From NCBI GenBank assembly GCA_027306845.1, contig DAHUYY010000021.1:1-15652 (forward strand): a DNA stretch of 15,652 nucleotides, written 5' to 3'. Shown here piece after piece: positions 5,696 through 13,803 of the stretch. The notes under the pieces are model-generated. The model did not search any database. It had not been told where the DNA came from and worked only from the letters and a program-made list of their open reading frames with translations. The DNA is from Vulcanimicrobiota bacterium (lineage in GTDB: Bacteria > Vulcanimicrobiota > Vulcanimicrobiia > Vulcanimicrobiales > Vulcanimicrobiaceae). Each line of letters starts with the position of its first letter. Within the stretch, counting starts at the first letter, position 1. The position numbers and the translations under genes are program-made.

Positions 5696-6976
5696 TTATC
5701 GGCAGGGGTTGGGGCGCCGCTCGATGCGAGCGATCCGCTCGCCGAGCGGGGGATGCGGATCGACGAAAAATAGCGCCGCGGCACTCGGGCAGAGCCCCTC
5801 GACGCGGTGGTCACCCTGGCGCACTAAAGCGCGCACGGCGGCGGCGGGGTCGTGCGTCATCGCGACGGCAGCGGCGTCGGAAGCAAACGCCGCCGAGCGC
5901 CGCATCGCGAGATCGACCGGGGCGATCGCCGCATACGCGAGCACCAAGAGCGCAGCGAGCAGCGCTACGCGAGCGAGCGGGTCGTCGTCGCGGCGAACGC
6001 CCAGCCGCTCGGAGAGCACGACGGCGAGGGAGACGCCGAGCAGCACGAGGAGCAGGTCGATCGCGGTTCGGCGCACCGGAACGCGTGCGGCGAGCATCGC
6101 ATCGACGCGCGCGAGCAAAAATGCCCGTTCGCGGAACGAATAGGCGCGTTCGATCGAAAGCGAGGCGAGGATCTCACGGGTCGTAAATATTCCGGCGGCG
6201 ACCACTCGCTCCGATAGCCCGGCATAATCCGCTTGGACGACGCGCACCGGAACCGGAACGACGCCGAACGCCGCCGCGAGGGCGCGATTCTCGGTCGCTA
6301 ATTGCACCGAGCGCTCCTGGTGCGGCCAGAGCACCGGCACCACCACGACCGGATAGAGCATGCCGCCGACGAATGCGGCGACGGCGAGTATCGCTGCGGT
6401 CGGAACGTACCAACGTTTGGTCCGCGCGAGCAAACGGAACACGACGGCAAGCAACGCGCCGCCAACGAGCATCGCCGTAATCGTGCCGAGTAGCCATATC
6501 CAAAGCCACTCCGCACCGAGAACCTCCGAGCGGCCGAGATCTCGGTCGAGCCGATACTGTGCGTAATTCGGAACGAGCCCTGCAAGACGAAGAACGAGCA
6601 CCAAACTCGCACCCATCGCAAATTCGGCTGCTGCATCCCCGCGTATTTTTCTGCGAAAGAGATCGCGCAATCGTGCGGCATTGCCGGAATTCCAGAGGTA
6701 GAGCAACGCGAAAAACTCCGCCGCCGTGGCAATCGCCCAGAGCGGCAGGCGCCATTGCAGCAACCGGTGGGCAGCCGCGCTACGTTGCGGGTCGAGCAAG
6801 CGCTGAATCGGCATCGCCAAAAGACGGCCGTCGGAGATCGTATCGAGTTGCTTGTCGAGCGCATCGGGGCGAAACTCGCGAGCGAAAAGCGCATGCGGCG
6901 CGAGAACGAGCACGAGAAGGAAGCAGGTGGCGGCGATTCGCGCGATTCGGGAGCTCAGCGACATAGGGGCGGGCAT
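5696..6976 (-). CDS. Degenerate M48 (STE24/CAAX-protease-like) membrane protein lacking the zinc site
   Basis: The 426-residue protein has a signal-like first helix (about 10-32), then hydrophobic segments near 78-95, 118-135, 155-183, 192-217, 304-324 and 336-356. The layout matches M48A proteases: PNYAQYRLDRDLG and a Glu-Arg helix, a cytosolic core with GLSERVVAAGIFTTREIL (STE24 has SKRVVL-DTLL), then late membrane segments. It ends in a THDPAAAVRAL segment and DPHPPLGERIARI (M48: SHPPL-ERI). The catalytic HExxH is RERAF (282-286): Glu283 remains but both zinc His are lost. The distal zinc Glu of EADR-A is Ala365 in ASDAAAVA. It is therefore probably not a metalloprotease. The start is ATG 6976 or 6964; neither has a good ribosome site. 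It lies 49 bp downstream of the diguanylate cyclase gene on the same strand, so the two are probably co-transcribed. Its function is unknown. Confidence 0.75.
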   Translation of the reverse strand: MPAPMSLSSRIARIAATCFLLVLVLAPHALFAREFRPDALDKQLDTISDGRLLAMPIQRLLDPQRSAAAHRLLQWRLPLWAIATAAEFFALLYLWNSGNAARLRDLFRRKIRGDAAAEFAMGASLVLVLRLAGLVPNYAQYRLDRDLGRSEVLGAEWLWIWLLGTITAMLVGGALLAVVFRLLARTKRWYVPTAAILAVAAFVGGMLYPVVVVPVLWPHQERSVQLATENRALAAAFGVVPVPVRVVQADYAGLSERVVAAGIFTTREILASLSIERAYSFRERAFLLARVDAMLAARVPVRRTAIDLLLVLLGVSLAVVLSERLGVRRDDDPLARVALLAALLVLAYAAIAPVDLAMRRSAAFASDAAAVAMTHDPAAAVRALVRQGDHRVEGLCPSAAALFFVDPHPPLGERIARIERRPNPCR

Positions 6977-6995
6977 TCGCCGGGTAGCGCGTTCG

Positions 6996-7023
6996 GCCTC
7001 GGAGCCCTACGAAACGCCGAGGC
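6996..7023 (-). repeat. Inverted repeat just after the diguanylate cyclase stop codon
   Basis: GCCTCGG (6996-7002) and CCGAGGC (7017-7023) form a 7 bp perfect stem with a 14-base loop, 2 bp past the TAG at 7028-7026. There is no T-run on the minus strand. It may slow ribosomes or nucleases between the two cistrons, or be chance. Confidence 0.3.
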
Positions 7024-7025
7024 GC

Positions 7026-8102
7026 CTATCGGTAGAGCGCCGTCTCTCGCCCCTCGACGGCAAAGCTCACCCGGTCCCGACCCGCGTTTTTCCCCGCGTA
7101 CATCGCGCGGTCGGCCTGCTCCAACAACGTTGCCGCCGTCCGGGCATCGAATGGGTAGGCGGCAACGCCGATGCTCGCCGTTACCCGCAACGGAATCCCG
7201 AAATCGTGCGAGCGGACCGCATCGCAAAATTCCTGAGCGCGCTCGATTGCGAGCGTCTTTGGGATGCCTATTAATGCCGCACAAAATTCATCGCCGCCGT
7301 TTCGTGCTACGAAATCCGTTCGCGCGACGGCATGCGTGCGCAGCAATTCGGCCATCTGTTGCAGGACGCGATCGCCGATCGCATGGCCGAACGAATCGTT
7401 CACCTCCTTGAAGCGGTCGGTATCGACAAACCACAATGCGATCTTTCCCCCATCACCGTTCTCTGCAAGGGCGCGCGTCAGCCGTTCGCGGAACGCGCGT
7501 GGCGTAAGGAGGCCGGTGAGGCCGTCATAGAGACTACGGTTGAGTTCGCTCTCGCGCTCGCAGGCGATCGCAAAGGGCGCGGCAATTTCGGCGGCGAGAG
7601 CGCAGCGATGCTCGATCGCGCCTCGCGGAAGCTGCTTCACGAATCCCAGATAGAGCACCGCAACCGGAAGCCCACCATCGAGCAGCGGAACCGCACAGGC
7701 GCTTCGTTCGGTAGGCAACAACGGCGGTAACTCAGGCGAAGCAAAAAGCGTGTGCCGAGCCGACCATGCACGCGCGACGAACGCTGTCGTATCGTTCAAG
7801 CGTACGCGCATCTCCATCGCGTACTCGACATCTGCACCGAAACGTTGGCGGCAGCGTAATTCATCGCCGACGGGCAAGAAGAGCAGGGTATTTTCGCCGC
7901 TCCTGCATTCCTCCGATGCGCGCTCTGCATAGGCACGAACCACTGCCTCGGGGCCATCGCGAATTGCCGCCACGGCCGAGCGAAGCAACGGCAATCGGTC
8001 TATCCGGTCGAAAACTACCCCACGCTCGCGCCTCGCCGACGGCATGCGAATGCCGATGGTCGCCAGGAGCGCGGGGGCGTTCCCGAAAAAGATGCTCGTC
8101 AT
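7026..8102 (-). CDS. GAF-GGDEF diguanylate cyclase
   Basis: Diguanylate cyclases condense two GTP into cyclic di-GMP. The 358-residue protein has a GAF-like sensor region (about 40-185) ending in a linker helix, then a complete GGDEF domain (about 188-350). That domain shows YDGLTGLLTPRAF (192-204), FVDTDRFKEVND with a metal-binding Asp (225-236), and the signature RNGGDEF (267-273). ASIGVAAYP and ADRAMYAGKNAGRDRV follow. All active-site residues I can check are present. The allosteric I-site RxxD before the signature is not kept: Asp263 is there but the Arg position is Ala260, so product feedback inhibition is probably lost. There are no transmembrane segments, so it should be cytosolic. ATG at 8102 has GGAGG four bases upstream, a well-supported start. 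It is divergent from the TPR/ATP-grasp gene, whose start overlaps it, and probably co-transcribed with the M48-like gene. Confidence 0.92.
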   Translation of the reverse strand: MTSIFFGNAPALLATIGIRMPSARRERGVVFDRIDRLPLLRSAVAAIRDGPEAVVRAYAERASEECRSGENTLLFLPVGDELRCRQRFGADVEYAMEMRVRLNDTTAFVARAWSARHTLFASPELPPLLPTERSACAVPLLDGGLPVAVLYLGFVKQLPRGAIEHRCALAAEIAAPFAIACERESELNRSLYDGLTGLLTPRAFRERLTRALAENGDGGKIALWFVDTDRFKEVNDSFGHAIGDRVLQQMAELLRTHAVARTDFVARNGGDEFCAALIGIPKTLAIERAQEFCDAVRSHDFGIPLRVTASIGVAAYPFDARTAATLLEQADRAMYAGKNAGRDRVSFAVEGRETALYR

Positions 8103-9516
8103 GCAGCCTCCGATGCACGACGTTCCCGGCAGCGGGGCGAACCAGACATCCCTACGAGACGATTTTCGTCACGCCAATCAGGAAGCGCTGCGCCTGCGTT
8201 CGATCGGCGATCTTCGCGGAGCGCTCGCAGTCCTCGATGCGGCAATCGATCGGTCGCCGCCGGTCGCGGAGCTTTTCTCGAATCGCGGTTTCATCGCTGC
8301 AGAGCTCGGCGATCGAGAGCGCGCTCGCGCGTCGTATGCGCGCGCGGTCGAACTCGATCCGATGTTGCTCGCCGCGCGTCTCGGGTTCGGCGCCGAACTC
8401 TACGCCGTAGGAGAGCTCGAGGGCGCTCGTTCGCAGTATCGCCTCGCACTCGGCATCGATGAAGAAAATCTCGTCGCCCATCTGGCGATGTACGAACTCG
8501 AACTTCAACTCGGAAACCGAGCGAAAGCACTCGCCCACCAAAAACGCGCGCTCGCGGTGCGACAACTCTTCAGCTCGATTGCGCCGAAGGAACGACGGCG
8601 TATTTTGGCGCTCTGCGCTCCCGGCGACTGGTTTGCGAACACGCCGGTTGAATTTCTCATCGATCGCGAAACGACGACACTGCATAAGCTTTTTTTAACC
8701 ACGCCGGACAAACTGGCAACCCTACGCCTTCCCACCTACGACGCGCTCTTCAACGCCATCGGCGAGTCGAGCGAGAACGTCGAAGTACTGCTGCTCGCCG
8801 AGATCGTCGCCAAGATGCTCGGCCGCCCGGTCGTCAACGATCCGCTGCGCGTTCTCGAGACCAATCGCGTGCGCTGCGCGCGGATCGCCTCACATATCGC
8901 CGGGTGCAATGCCCCCGAAACGATCGAACGCTCCCGAGCGGCGCTCCAAGGCGAAGCGATCGATCGGCCGACGATCGTTCGACCGATCGATTCGCACGCC
9001 GGCAAAGGGGCGCGCCTCGTCGGCAACTCCGACGAATTACGAAATTATCTAAACGAAATCGACGGCGAGCGGTTTTTTCTTACGCCCTGGGTCGATTATG
9101 CCTCCCCCGACGGTTATTTCCGAAAATATCGCCTCGTTGCCGTAGACGGAGAGATATTTCCCTATCACCTTGCCATTTCTTCGAACTGGATGGTGCATTA
9201 CTATAGTTCGAGCATGAAAGCCGAGCAGTGGATGCGCGAGGAAGAGCGGCTCTTTCTTGAGAACTGGCGCGCCGTTTTTCCGGCGACGGCTGCAAGCGCT
9301 CTCGAGCGCCTCACCGAATCGCTGGGTTTAGAGTACGTCGGATTCGATTGCTCCCTCGATCGCGAAGGAAGGTTGTTGTTTTTCGAAGCCGATCCGGCGA
9401 TTATCGTGCATCTCACCGACGATCCGGAGCTCTTTCGCTATAAGTACGAACACGTTCCAAAAATATTTCGCGCATTCGAACGTCTGATCGATCGGCAACA
9501 TGCTCGACCCGCGTGA
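8101..9516 (+). CDS. TPR-repeat protein with C-terminal ATP-grasp (RimK/GshB-like) domain
   Basis: Residues about 15-160 are TPR helices; SNRGFIAAELGDRERARASY and ARAVELDPMLLAARL are typical repeat units. From about 175 the protein becomes an ATP-grasp-type ligase. A pre-grasp part precedes VRPIDSHAGKGARLV with the ATP-contacting Lys302. FFLTPWVDYASPDGYFRKYR and FPYHLAISSNWMVHYYSS follow, with the metal-binding segment DCSLDREGRLLFFEADPAI (Glu429). ATP-grasp enzymes activate a carboxylate as acyl-phosphate and join it to an amine or thiol, so a peptide-like or amide-forming reaction is expected; the substrate is not known. The start is uncertain: ATG 8101, 8113, 8092 or 8044 are in frame and none has a good Shine-Dalgarno site. 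I list 8101 (471 residues), where the ATG shares CATG with the opposite cyclase start. The frame overlaps the downstream decarboxylase by 17 bases, so the two should be co-expressed. Confidence 0.82.
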   Translation: MQPPMHDVPGSGANQTSLRDDFRHANQEALRLRSIGDLRGALAVLDAAIDRSPPVAELFSNRGFIAAELGDRERARASYARAVELDPMLLAARLGFGAELYAVGELEGARSQYRLALGIDEENLVAHLAMYELELQLGNRAKALAHQKRALAVRQLFSSIAPKERRRILALCAPGDWFANTPVEFLIDRETTTLHKLFLTTPDKLATLRLPTYDALFNAIGESSENVEVLLLAEIVAKMLGRPVVNDPLRVLETNRVRCARIASHIAGCNAPETIERSRAALQGEAIDRPTIVRPIDSHAGKGARLVGNSDELRNYLNEIDGERFFLTPWVDYASPDGYFRKYRLVAVDGEIFPYHLAISSNWMVHYYSSSMKAEQWMREEERLFLENWRAVFPATAASALERLTESLGLEYVGFDCSLDREGRLLFFEADPAIIVHLTDDPELFRYKYEHVPKIFRAFERLIDRQHARPA

Positions 9517-10948
9517 CTGGGAGGCATTCCGCTCGGAGGCACATCGCGCGCTCGACGATGCCGTCGATTTTCTGCGCGACGTTCGCGAGCGCCCCGCCTG
9601 GCAAGAGATGCCCGAGAGCGCGAAAGAGCGGCTGCGCGAACCCTTGCCGAATGCGCCGAGTGCATTCTCCGACGTCTACCAGAGCTTTGTAGAGAATATT
9701 CTCCCCTACACCGGGGGAAATATCCATCCGCGATTTTTCGGCTGGGTGCAAGGAACGGGAACGCCGAGCGGGGCGATCGCCGAGCTGCTAGCCGCTACCA
9801 TGAACGCAAACGTCGGCGGCCGCAACCACGGCGCGGTATACGTCGAACGCCAAGTTATTGCGTGGTCGCGCGATCTCTTCGGCTTTCCGCCCGGAGCAAC
9901 CGGAGTCCTGACGACCGGGGCCTCCGAAGCGAACCTCATCGGCGTCCTCGTCGCACGGACGCGCGCCTTGGGCGGCGAGGTACGCGAGCGGGGCATCGAT
10001 CCGCAGCGTGCGCGGATCACCGGGTATGCATCGGCCGCAACGCACGGCTGCGTCCGGCGCGCCTTCGAGATTGCCGGCATCGGAAGTGAAGCGCTGCGCA
10101 TACTCCCTACCGACGCGCACCAACGGATCGACACGGTCGCGTTACGGGAAGCGATTGCAAGCGATCGCGCGGCGGGGGCGCGCCCGTTTCTCATCGTTGC
10201 CAACGCCGGAACCGTCGATGTCGGCGCGATCGATCCACTCGATGAGATCGCCACGATCGCACGCGATGAAGGCTGCCACCTTCATGTCGACGGTGCTTTT
10301 GGGGCACTCGCTATTCTTTCGGAGACTCTGCGCGGTCGGCTGCGCGGCATCGAACGCGCGGACTCGATCGCCTTCGATTTTCATAAATGGGCGCACGCTC
10401 CGTACGATGTCGGCTGCGTTCTCGTTCGCGATGGAGAGGCACACCGAGCAACGTTCGCCTCCGAAGGACCGTATCTCACGCGCATGACGCGCGGGCTTGC
10501 AAGCGCAACCCCTTGGTTCACCGATTATATCCCGGAGCTTTCGCGGTCGTTTCGCGCGCTCAAGGTGTGGTTTACGTTGAAGGAGCAGGGAACCGCCCGC
10601 ATTGCCGCCGCGATCGAACGGAACGTCGAACAAGCGAGCGCTCTGGGCGCCGAGATCGATGCAGACTCACGGTTCGAACTGCTCGCTCCGGTGCGCCTGA
10701 ACGTCGTCTGCTTTCGCTATCGCCCGCAGGGGCTCGACGAATCCGAACTCGATGCATTCAACGATGAACTGGTGATTCGCATCCAAGAGAGCGGGATCGC
10801 CGTTCTCTCTTCGACGAGTATCGGTGGGAGGCGGGCGCTACGCGCCTGCTTCGTCAACCATCGCACGATCGACGAGGATTTGCAGATCCTTCTCGCGGGC
10901 ATCCGCGAGCTCGGAGAGCGGCTCGCCCGCGAACGCTTGTTAGGGTAA
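9500..10948 (+). CDS. PLP-dependent group II amino acid decarboxylase-like protein
   Basis: This is an AADC/glutamate-decarboxylase superfamily protein of 482 residues, close to the usual 470-500. It has NIHPRFFGWVQGTGTPSGAI near the N-terminus and YVERQVIAWSRDLFGFPPGA. TTGASEANLIGVLVART is the phosphate-binding loop; most relatives have TSGGSEAN. HVDGAFGALA contains Asp264, which pairs with the pyridine nitrogen, and the Schiff-base Lys296 lies in DFHKWAHAPYDVG. RALRACFVNHRTIDEDL is the usual C-terminal segment. Such enzymes decarboxylate aromatic amino acids, glutamate, aspartate or diaminobutyrate; the residues I can read do not settle which. ATG at 9500 lies inside the end of the ATP-grasp gene (17-base overlap) and has no clear ribosome site, which points to translational coupling. 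Its 3' end overlaps convergent glmU by 9 bp. Confidence 0.88.
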   Translation: MLDPRDWEAFRSEAHRALDDAVDFLRDVRERPAWQEMPESAKERLREPLPNAPSAFSDVYQSFVENILPYTGGNIHPRFFGWVQGTGTPSGAIAELLAATMNANVGGRNHGAVYVERQVIAWSRDLFGFPPGATGVLTTGASEANLIGVLVARTRALGGEVRERGIDPQRARITGYASAATHGCVRRAFEIAGIGSEALRILPTDAHQRIDTVALREAIASDRAAGARPFLIVANAGTVDVGAIDPLDEIATIARDEGCHLHVDGAFGALAILSETLRGRLRGIERADSIAFDFHKWAHAPYDVGCVLVRDGEAHRATFASEGPYLTRMTRGLASATPWFTDYIPELSRSFRALKVWFTLKEQGTARIAAAIERNVEQASALGAEIDADSRFELLAPVRLNVVCFRYRPQGLDESELDAFNDELVIRIQESGIAVLSSTSIGGRRALRACFVNHRTIDEDLQILLAGIRELGERLARERLLG

Positions 10949-12265
10949 CGGGCGCGCGGGATTTCCCGCGACTCGGCCACCGGGTTCGATATCCTTGGTG
11001 ACGACGCTTCCGGCACCGGTTAACGCTCCGTCACCGATCGTTCGCGGTGCCACGATCGAAGTATTCGAACCTATCGAGACATCTCGCCCGATCTTCGTGC
11101 GGTGCTTCTTCTTCCCATCGTAATTACAGGTGATCGTTCCGGCCCCGATATTGCTCTCTTCGCCGATCTCGGCATCGCCCAGATATGAGAGGTGCGCCGA
11201 CTTCGCTCCTCGCTCGTAACGAGAATTCTTAATTTCGACGAAGTTTCCGACGCGATTCTCGCCGACGAGGACTGCGTGTCCGCGAACGTGAGCAAACGGG
11301 CCGACCGTCGACCCCGCTCCGATCTCGCTCTCGACGATCACGCTCTCGCGCACGGTCACGTCATCGCCGATGCGCGCGTCGGAGATTCTCGCGTGCGGTC
11401 CGATCGTGCAGCGGGCACCGATGCTCGAGAGCAACGAGATCGTCGTGCCGGGATAGATGACGGTATCGGCACCGATCGTCAGCTCCGGCTCGAGATAGGT
11501 CGTCGCCGGGTCGATAATCGTCACCCCAGCGAGCATATGCTGCTCGCAAATTCGGCGATTCATCGCCGCGCGCGCGCGCGCCAGCTCGCTGCGATCGTTG
11601 ACCCCGAGAACCTCCTCGTAATCCTCTGAAACGACCGGCGAGGCAGGGCGATTCGACTCCGCAAAGAGCGCGATTGCATCGGTGAGATAGTATTCGCCTT
11701 GCGCGTTGTCGTTGCGCAAGCGAGCGATTGCCTCGCGCAGTTGCGATTCCGGGAAGGCATATATTCCCGCGTTCATTTCTTCGATCGCGCGTTCGCTCTC
11801 GCTTGCGTCGCGCACTTCGACGATGCGCGCAACGTGATGACCGGTGCGGACGACGCGGCCGAAGTTCGATGGTAGCGGCATCCGCGCCGTTACGAGCGAG
11901 ACCTCGCCGCGATCTCCGGCGGCGAGGACGCGTGCCAACGTTTGGGCGCGCACGAGCGGCATGTCGCCGTTGGTAACGAGGATCCGAGCCTCCTGCCGAG
12001 GCTCCAAGGCCGCCAGCGCGACCTGCACGGCATGCCCCGTTCCGAGCTGCTCGCTCTGAATAACGGTGCGAATTCCCATCGCTTGCACGTGCGAATCGAG
12101 CTCTTCGTTCGTCACCACGACGATTTCGTCGATACCGGCGTCGCGGAGCGCCGCGATTGCATACCACAGCATCGGTCGCCCGCACAATTCATGGAGAACC
12201 TTCGGCCTCGCGCTCTTCATGCGCGTGCCTTTGCCGGCCGCCAAAAGTATCGCTCGCGCGTTCAC
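10940..12265 (-). CDS. glmU: Bifunctional UDP-GlcNAc pyrophosphorylase / glucosamine-1-phosphate acetyltransferase
   Basis: GlmU acetylates glucosamine-1-phosphate and then uridylates it to UDP-GlcNAc, the precursor of peptidoglycan and lipid A. The N-terminal uridyltransferase (about 1-225) shows ILLAAGKGTRMKSARPKVLH with the nucleotide loop, QLGTGHAVQ, VTNGDMPLV and GEYYLTDAI. The C-terminal left-handed beta-helix (about 245-440) shows the hexapeptide runs, NFVEIKNS, KSAHLSYLGDAEIGE with the catalytic His, and GAGTITCNYDGKKKH. The 441 residues are near the family norm (about 456). The start is GTG at 12265-12263, overlapping the gltX stop as GTGA, with GGAG eight bases upstream. A longer in-frame ATG at 12304 lies inside gltX and adds non-family residues, so I reject it. 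It is the last gene of the mutase-gltX operon as seen here. Confidence 0.97.
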   Translation of the reverse strand: MNARAILLAAGKGTRMKSARPKVLHELCGRPMLWYAIAALRDAGIDEIVVVTNEELDSHVQAMGIRTVIQSEQLGTGHAVQVALAALEPRQEARILVTNGDMPLVRAQTLARVLAAGDRGEVSLVTARMPLPSNFGRVVRTGHHVARIVEVRDASESERAIEEMNAGIYAFPESQLREAIARLRNDNAQGEYYLTDAIALFAESNRPASPVVSEDYEEVLGVNDRSELARARAAMNRRICEQHMLAGVTIIDPATTYLEPELTIGADTVIYPGTTISLLSSIGARCTIGPHARISDARIGDDVTVRESVIVESEIGAGSTVGPFAHVRGHAVLVGENRVGNFVEIKNSRYERGAKSAHLSYLGDAEIGEESNIGAGTITCNYDGKKKHRTKIGRDVSIGSNTSIVAPRTIGDGALTGAGSVVTKDIEPGGRVAGNPARPLP

Positions 12266-13755
12266 GCTGTTATCTCCACGCTCGCAGTTCCGATATTTTT
12301 CCATTCTTCTTGCTCGCGTTTCGAAGGCGCGCCGAGCACCTCTAAGGCGTGGCGCAGACGCTCGCGCACGATATCGCGCCCGAGAATCTCCATCGCGTCG
12401 TAGAGCGGCACCGAGGTCGGGCTCCCCGTAACCGCAATATAGAACGGTCGCGTCAGGTCGCGCACCTTGATCTCAATCGCCTCGGCGACCCGCCGAAAGA
12501 GCGCGTCGATGCCGGCGCTCTCCCACGTCCGCAAGAGGTCGAGTTCGCGTTGGACCACCGCGATCGCCTTGCGCACGGTCGCAATCTCGATTTTCCCGGA
12601 GGCGAATAATGCCGCGTCGTACGAGAGGCGCCCCGCGAAGAAAAACGCGAGCAGATTGCCCATATCGGAGAGCCGTTCGATGCGCGGTTGCGCGAGCGCG
12701 GCGATGCGAGCGTTACGCTCGGGCGAAAAACCCCACGCGGCGACGCGTTCGGTGAAGCTCTCGGTGTCGAGCCGTTCGCGCAGGTAGCGCCCGTTGAGCC
12801 AATCGAGTTTCGGCACGTCGAAAACCGGCCCGCCTAAAGAAATGCGCTCGAGCGAGAAATGTTCGACGAAGGCCGCGAGCGCGAATAGTTCTTCACCTTC
12901 CACGGCGCCCGCCGCGAGCAATGCGAGAAAATTCAGCACCGCCTCGGGCAGATAACCCATGCGCTCGTAGAACGATATGCTCGTCGGGTTTTTGCGCTTG
13001 GAGAGCTTGCTTTTATCCGGATTCCGCAGCAACGGGAGATGCGCGATTACCGGCGGCGTCCAGCCAAAATACGAATAGAGCAGCAAATGCTTCGGTGCGC
13101 TGCTCACCCATTCTTCGCCGCGAATGACGTGCGTGATCTCCATCAGGTGGTCGTCAACCACGTTTGCGAGATGGTAGGTCGGAAGCCCGTCCGATTTCAT
13201 CAAGACTTGCATATCGACGTCGCTCCACGCTATTTCAATCGGCCCGCGGCGTGCGTCGTCGACCACGCAGACGCCCTCCGACGGAACCACGAGGCGCACG
13301 ACGAATGGCTCGCCGCTCGCTTTCCGGCGCGCCACCTCATCGGGTGTGAGGCCGCGACAGAGGCCGTCGTAGCGCGAGGGCTGCCCCGCCGCGCGTTGGG
13401 CGACGCGCAGATCGTCTAATCGGGACGGCGTGCAAAAACAAGGGAAGGCATGCCCGTCGGCGAGGAGGCGTTCGACGTGTTCGCGATAGATCGCGGCGCG
13501 CTCGCTCTGGCGATAGGGCCCGTGCGGGCCGCCTTTATCGGGGCCTTCGTCCCAATCGATGCCGAGCCAGCGCAGCGAGTGCAGAATCGCACGTTCGCTC
13601 TCGGGCGTGCTTCGCGCGCGGTCGGTATCTTCGACGCGCAGGAGAAAATCGCCACCGTGCCGCTTGGCAAAAGCGTAATTTACCAGCGCGACGTAAGCCG
13701 TGCCAACATGCGGGTCGCCGGTCGGCGACGGCGCGACACGCGTTCGTACCTTCAC
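12262..13755 (-). CDS. gltX: Glutamyl-tRNA synthetase
   Basis: GltX is a class I aminoacyl-tRNA synthetase that charges tRNA(Glu). The 497-residue protein opens with VRTRVAPSPTGDPHVGTAYV (HIGH-type motif HVGT). It carries FLLRVEDTDR, a zinc-type knuckle CFC followed by YDGLC (Cys, Cys, Tyr, Cys ligands), the glutamate/tRNA-binding region SDGLPTYHLANVVDDHLM, and the KMSKS-type loop KLSKRKNPTSI. The C-terminal anticodon-binding helical domain is complete. GTG at 13755 has AGAGG five bases upstream. Whether it is discriminating for tRNA(Glu) or also charges tRNA(Gln) cannot be told from the window. It lies 48 bp after the B12-binding mutase subunit gene with no terminator between, and it overlaps glmU by 4 bp. 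Confidence 0.97.
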   Translation of the reverse strand: MKVRTRVAPSPTGDPHVGTAYVALVNYAFAKRHGGDFLLRVEDTDRARSTPESERAILHSLRWLGIDWDEGPDKGGPHGPYRQSERAAIYREHVERLLADGHAFPCFCTPSRLDDLRVAQRAAGQPSRYDGLCRGLTPDEVARRKASGEPFVVRLVVPSEGVCVVDDARRGPIEIAWSDVDMQVLMKSDGLPTYHLANVVDDHLMEITHVIRGEEWVSSAPKHLLLYSYFGWTPPVIAHLPLLRNPDKSKLSKRKNPTSISFYERMGYLPEAVLNFLALLAAGAVEGEELFALAAFVEHFSLERISLGGPVFDVPKLDWLNGRYLRERLDTESFTERVAAWGFSPERNARIAALAQPRIERLSDMGNLLAFFFAGRLSYDAALFASGKIEIATVRKAIAVVQRELDLLRTWESAGIDALFRRVAEAIEIKVRDLTRPFYIAVTGSPTSVPLYDAMEILGRDIVRERLRHALEVLGAPSKREQEEWKNIGTASVEITA

Positions 13756-13803
13756 GTATTCCTCTTCAGCAGTAGCGAATCGAATGAAACCGAAATCGGC
13801 AGG

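Noticed and set aside
5623..6186. Arg-rich 187-residue ORF on the plus strand
   Set aside because: It is a GC-driven shadow antisense to the M48-like gene and has no recognisable motifs.
12266..12304. glmU starting at ATG 12304
   Set aside because: The extra 13 residues lie inside gltX and precede the normal N-terminus; GTG 12265 has a GGAG site and the GTGA overlap.
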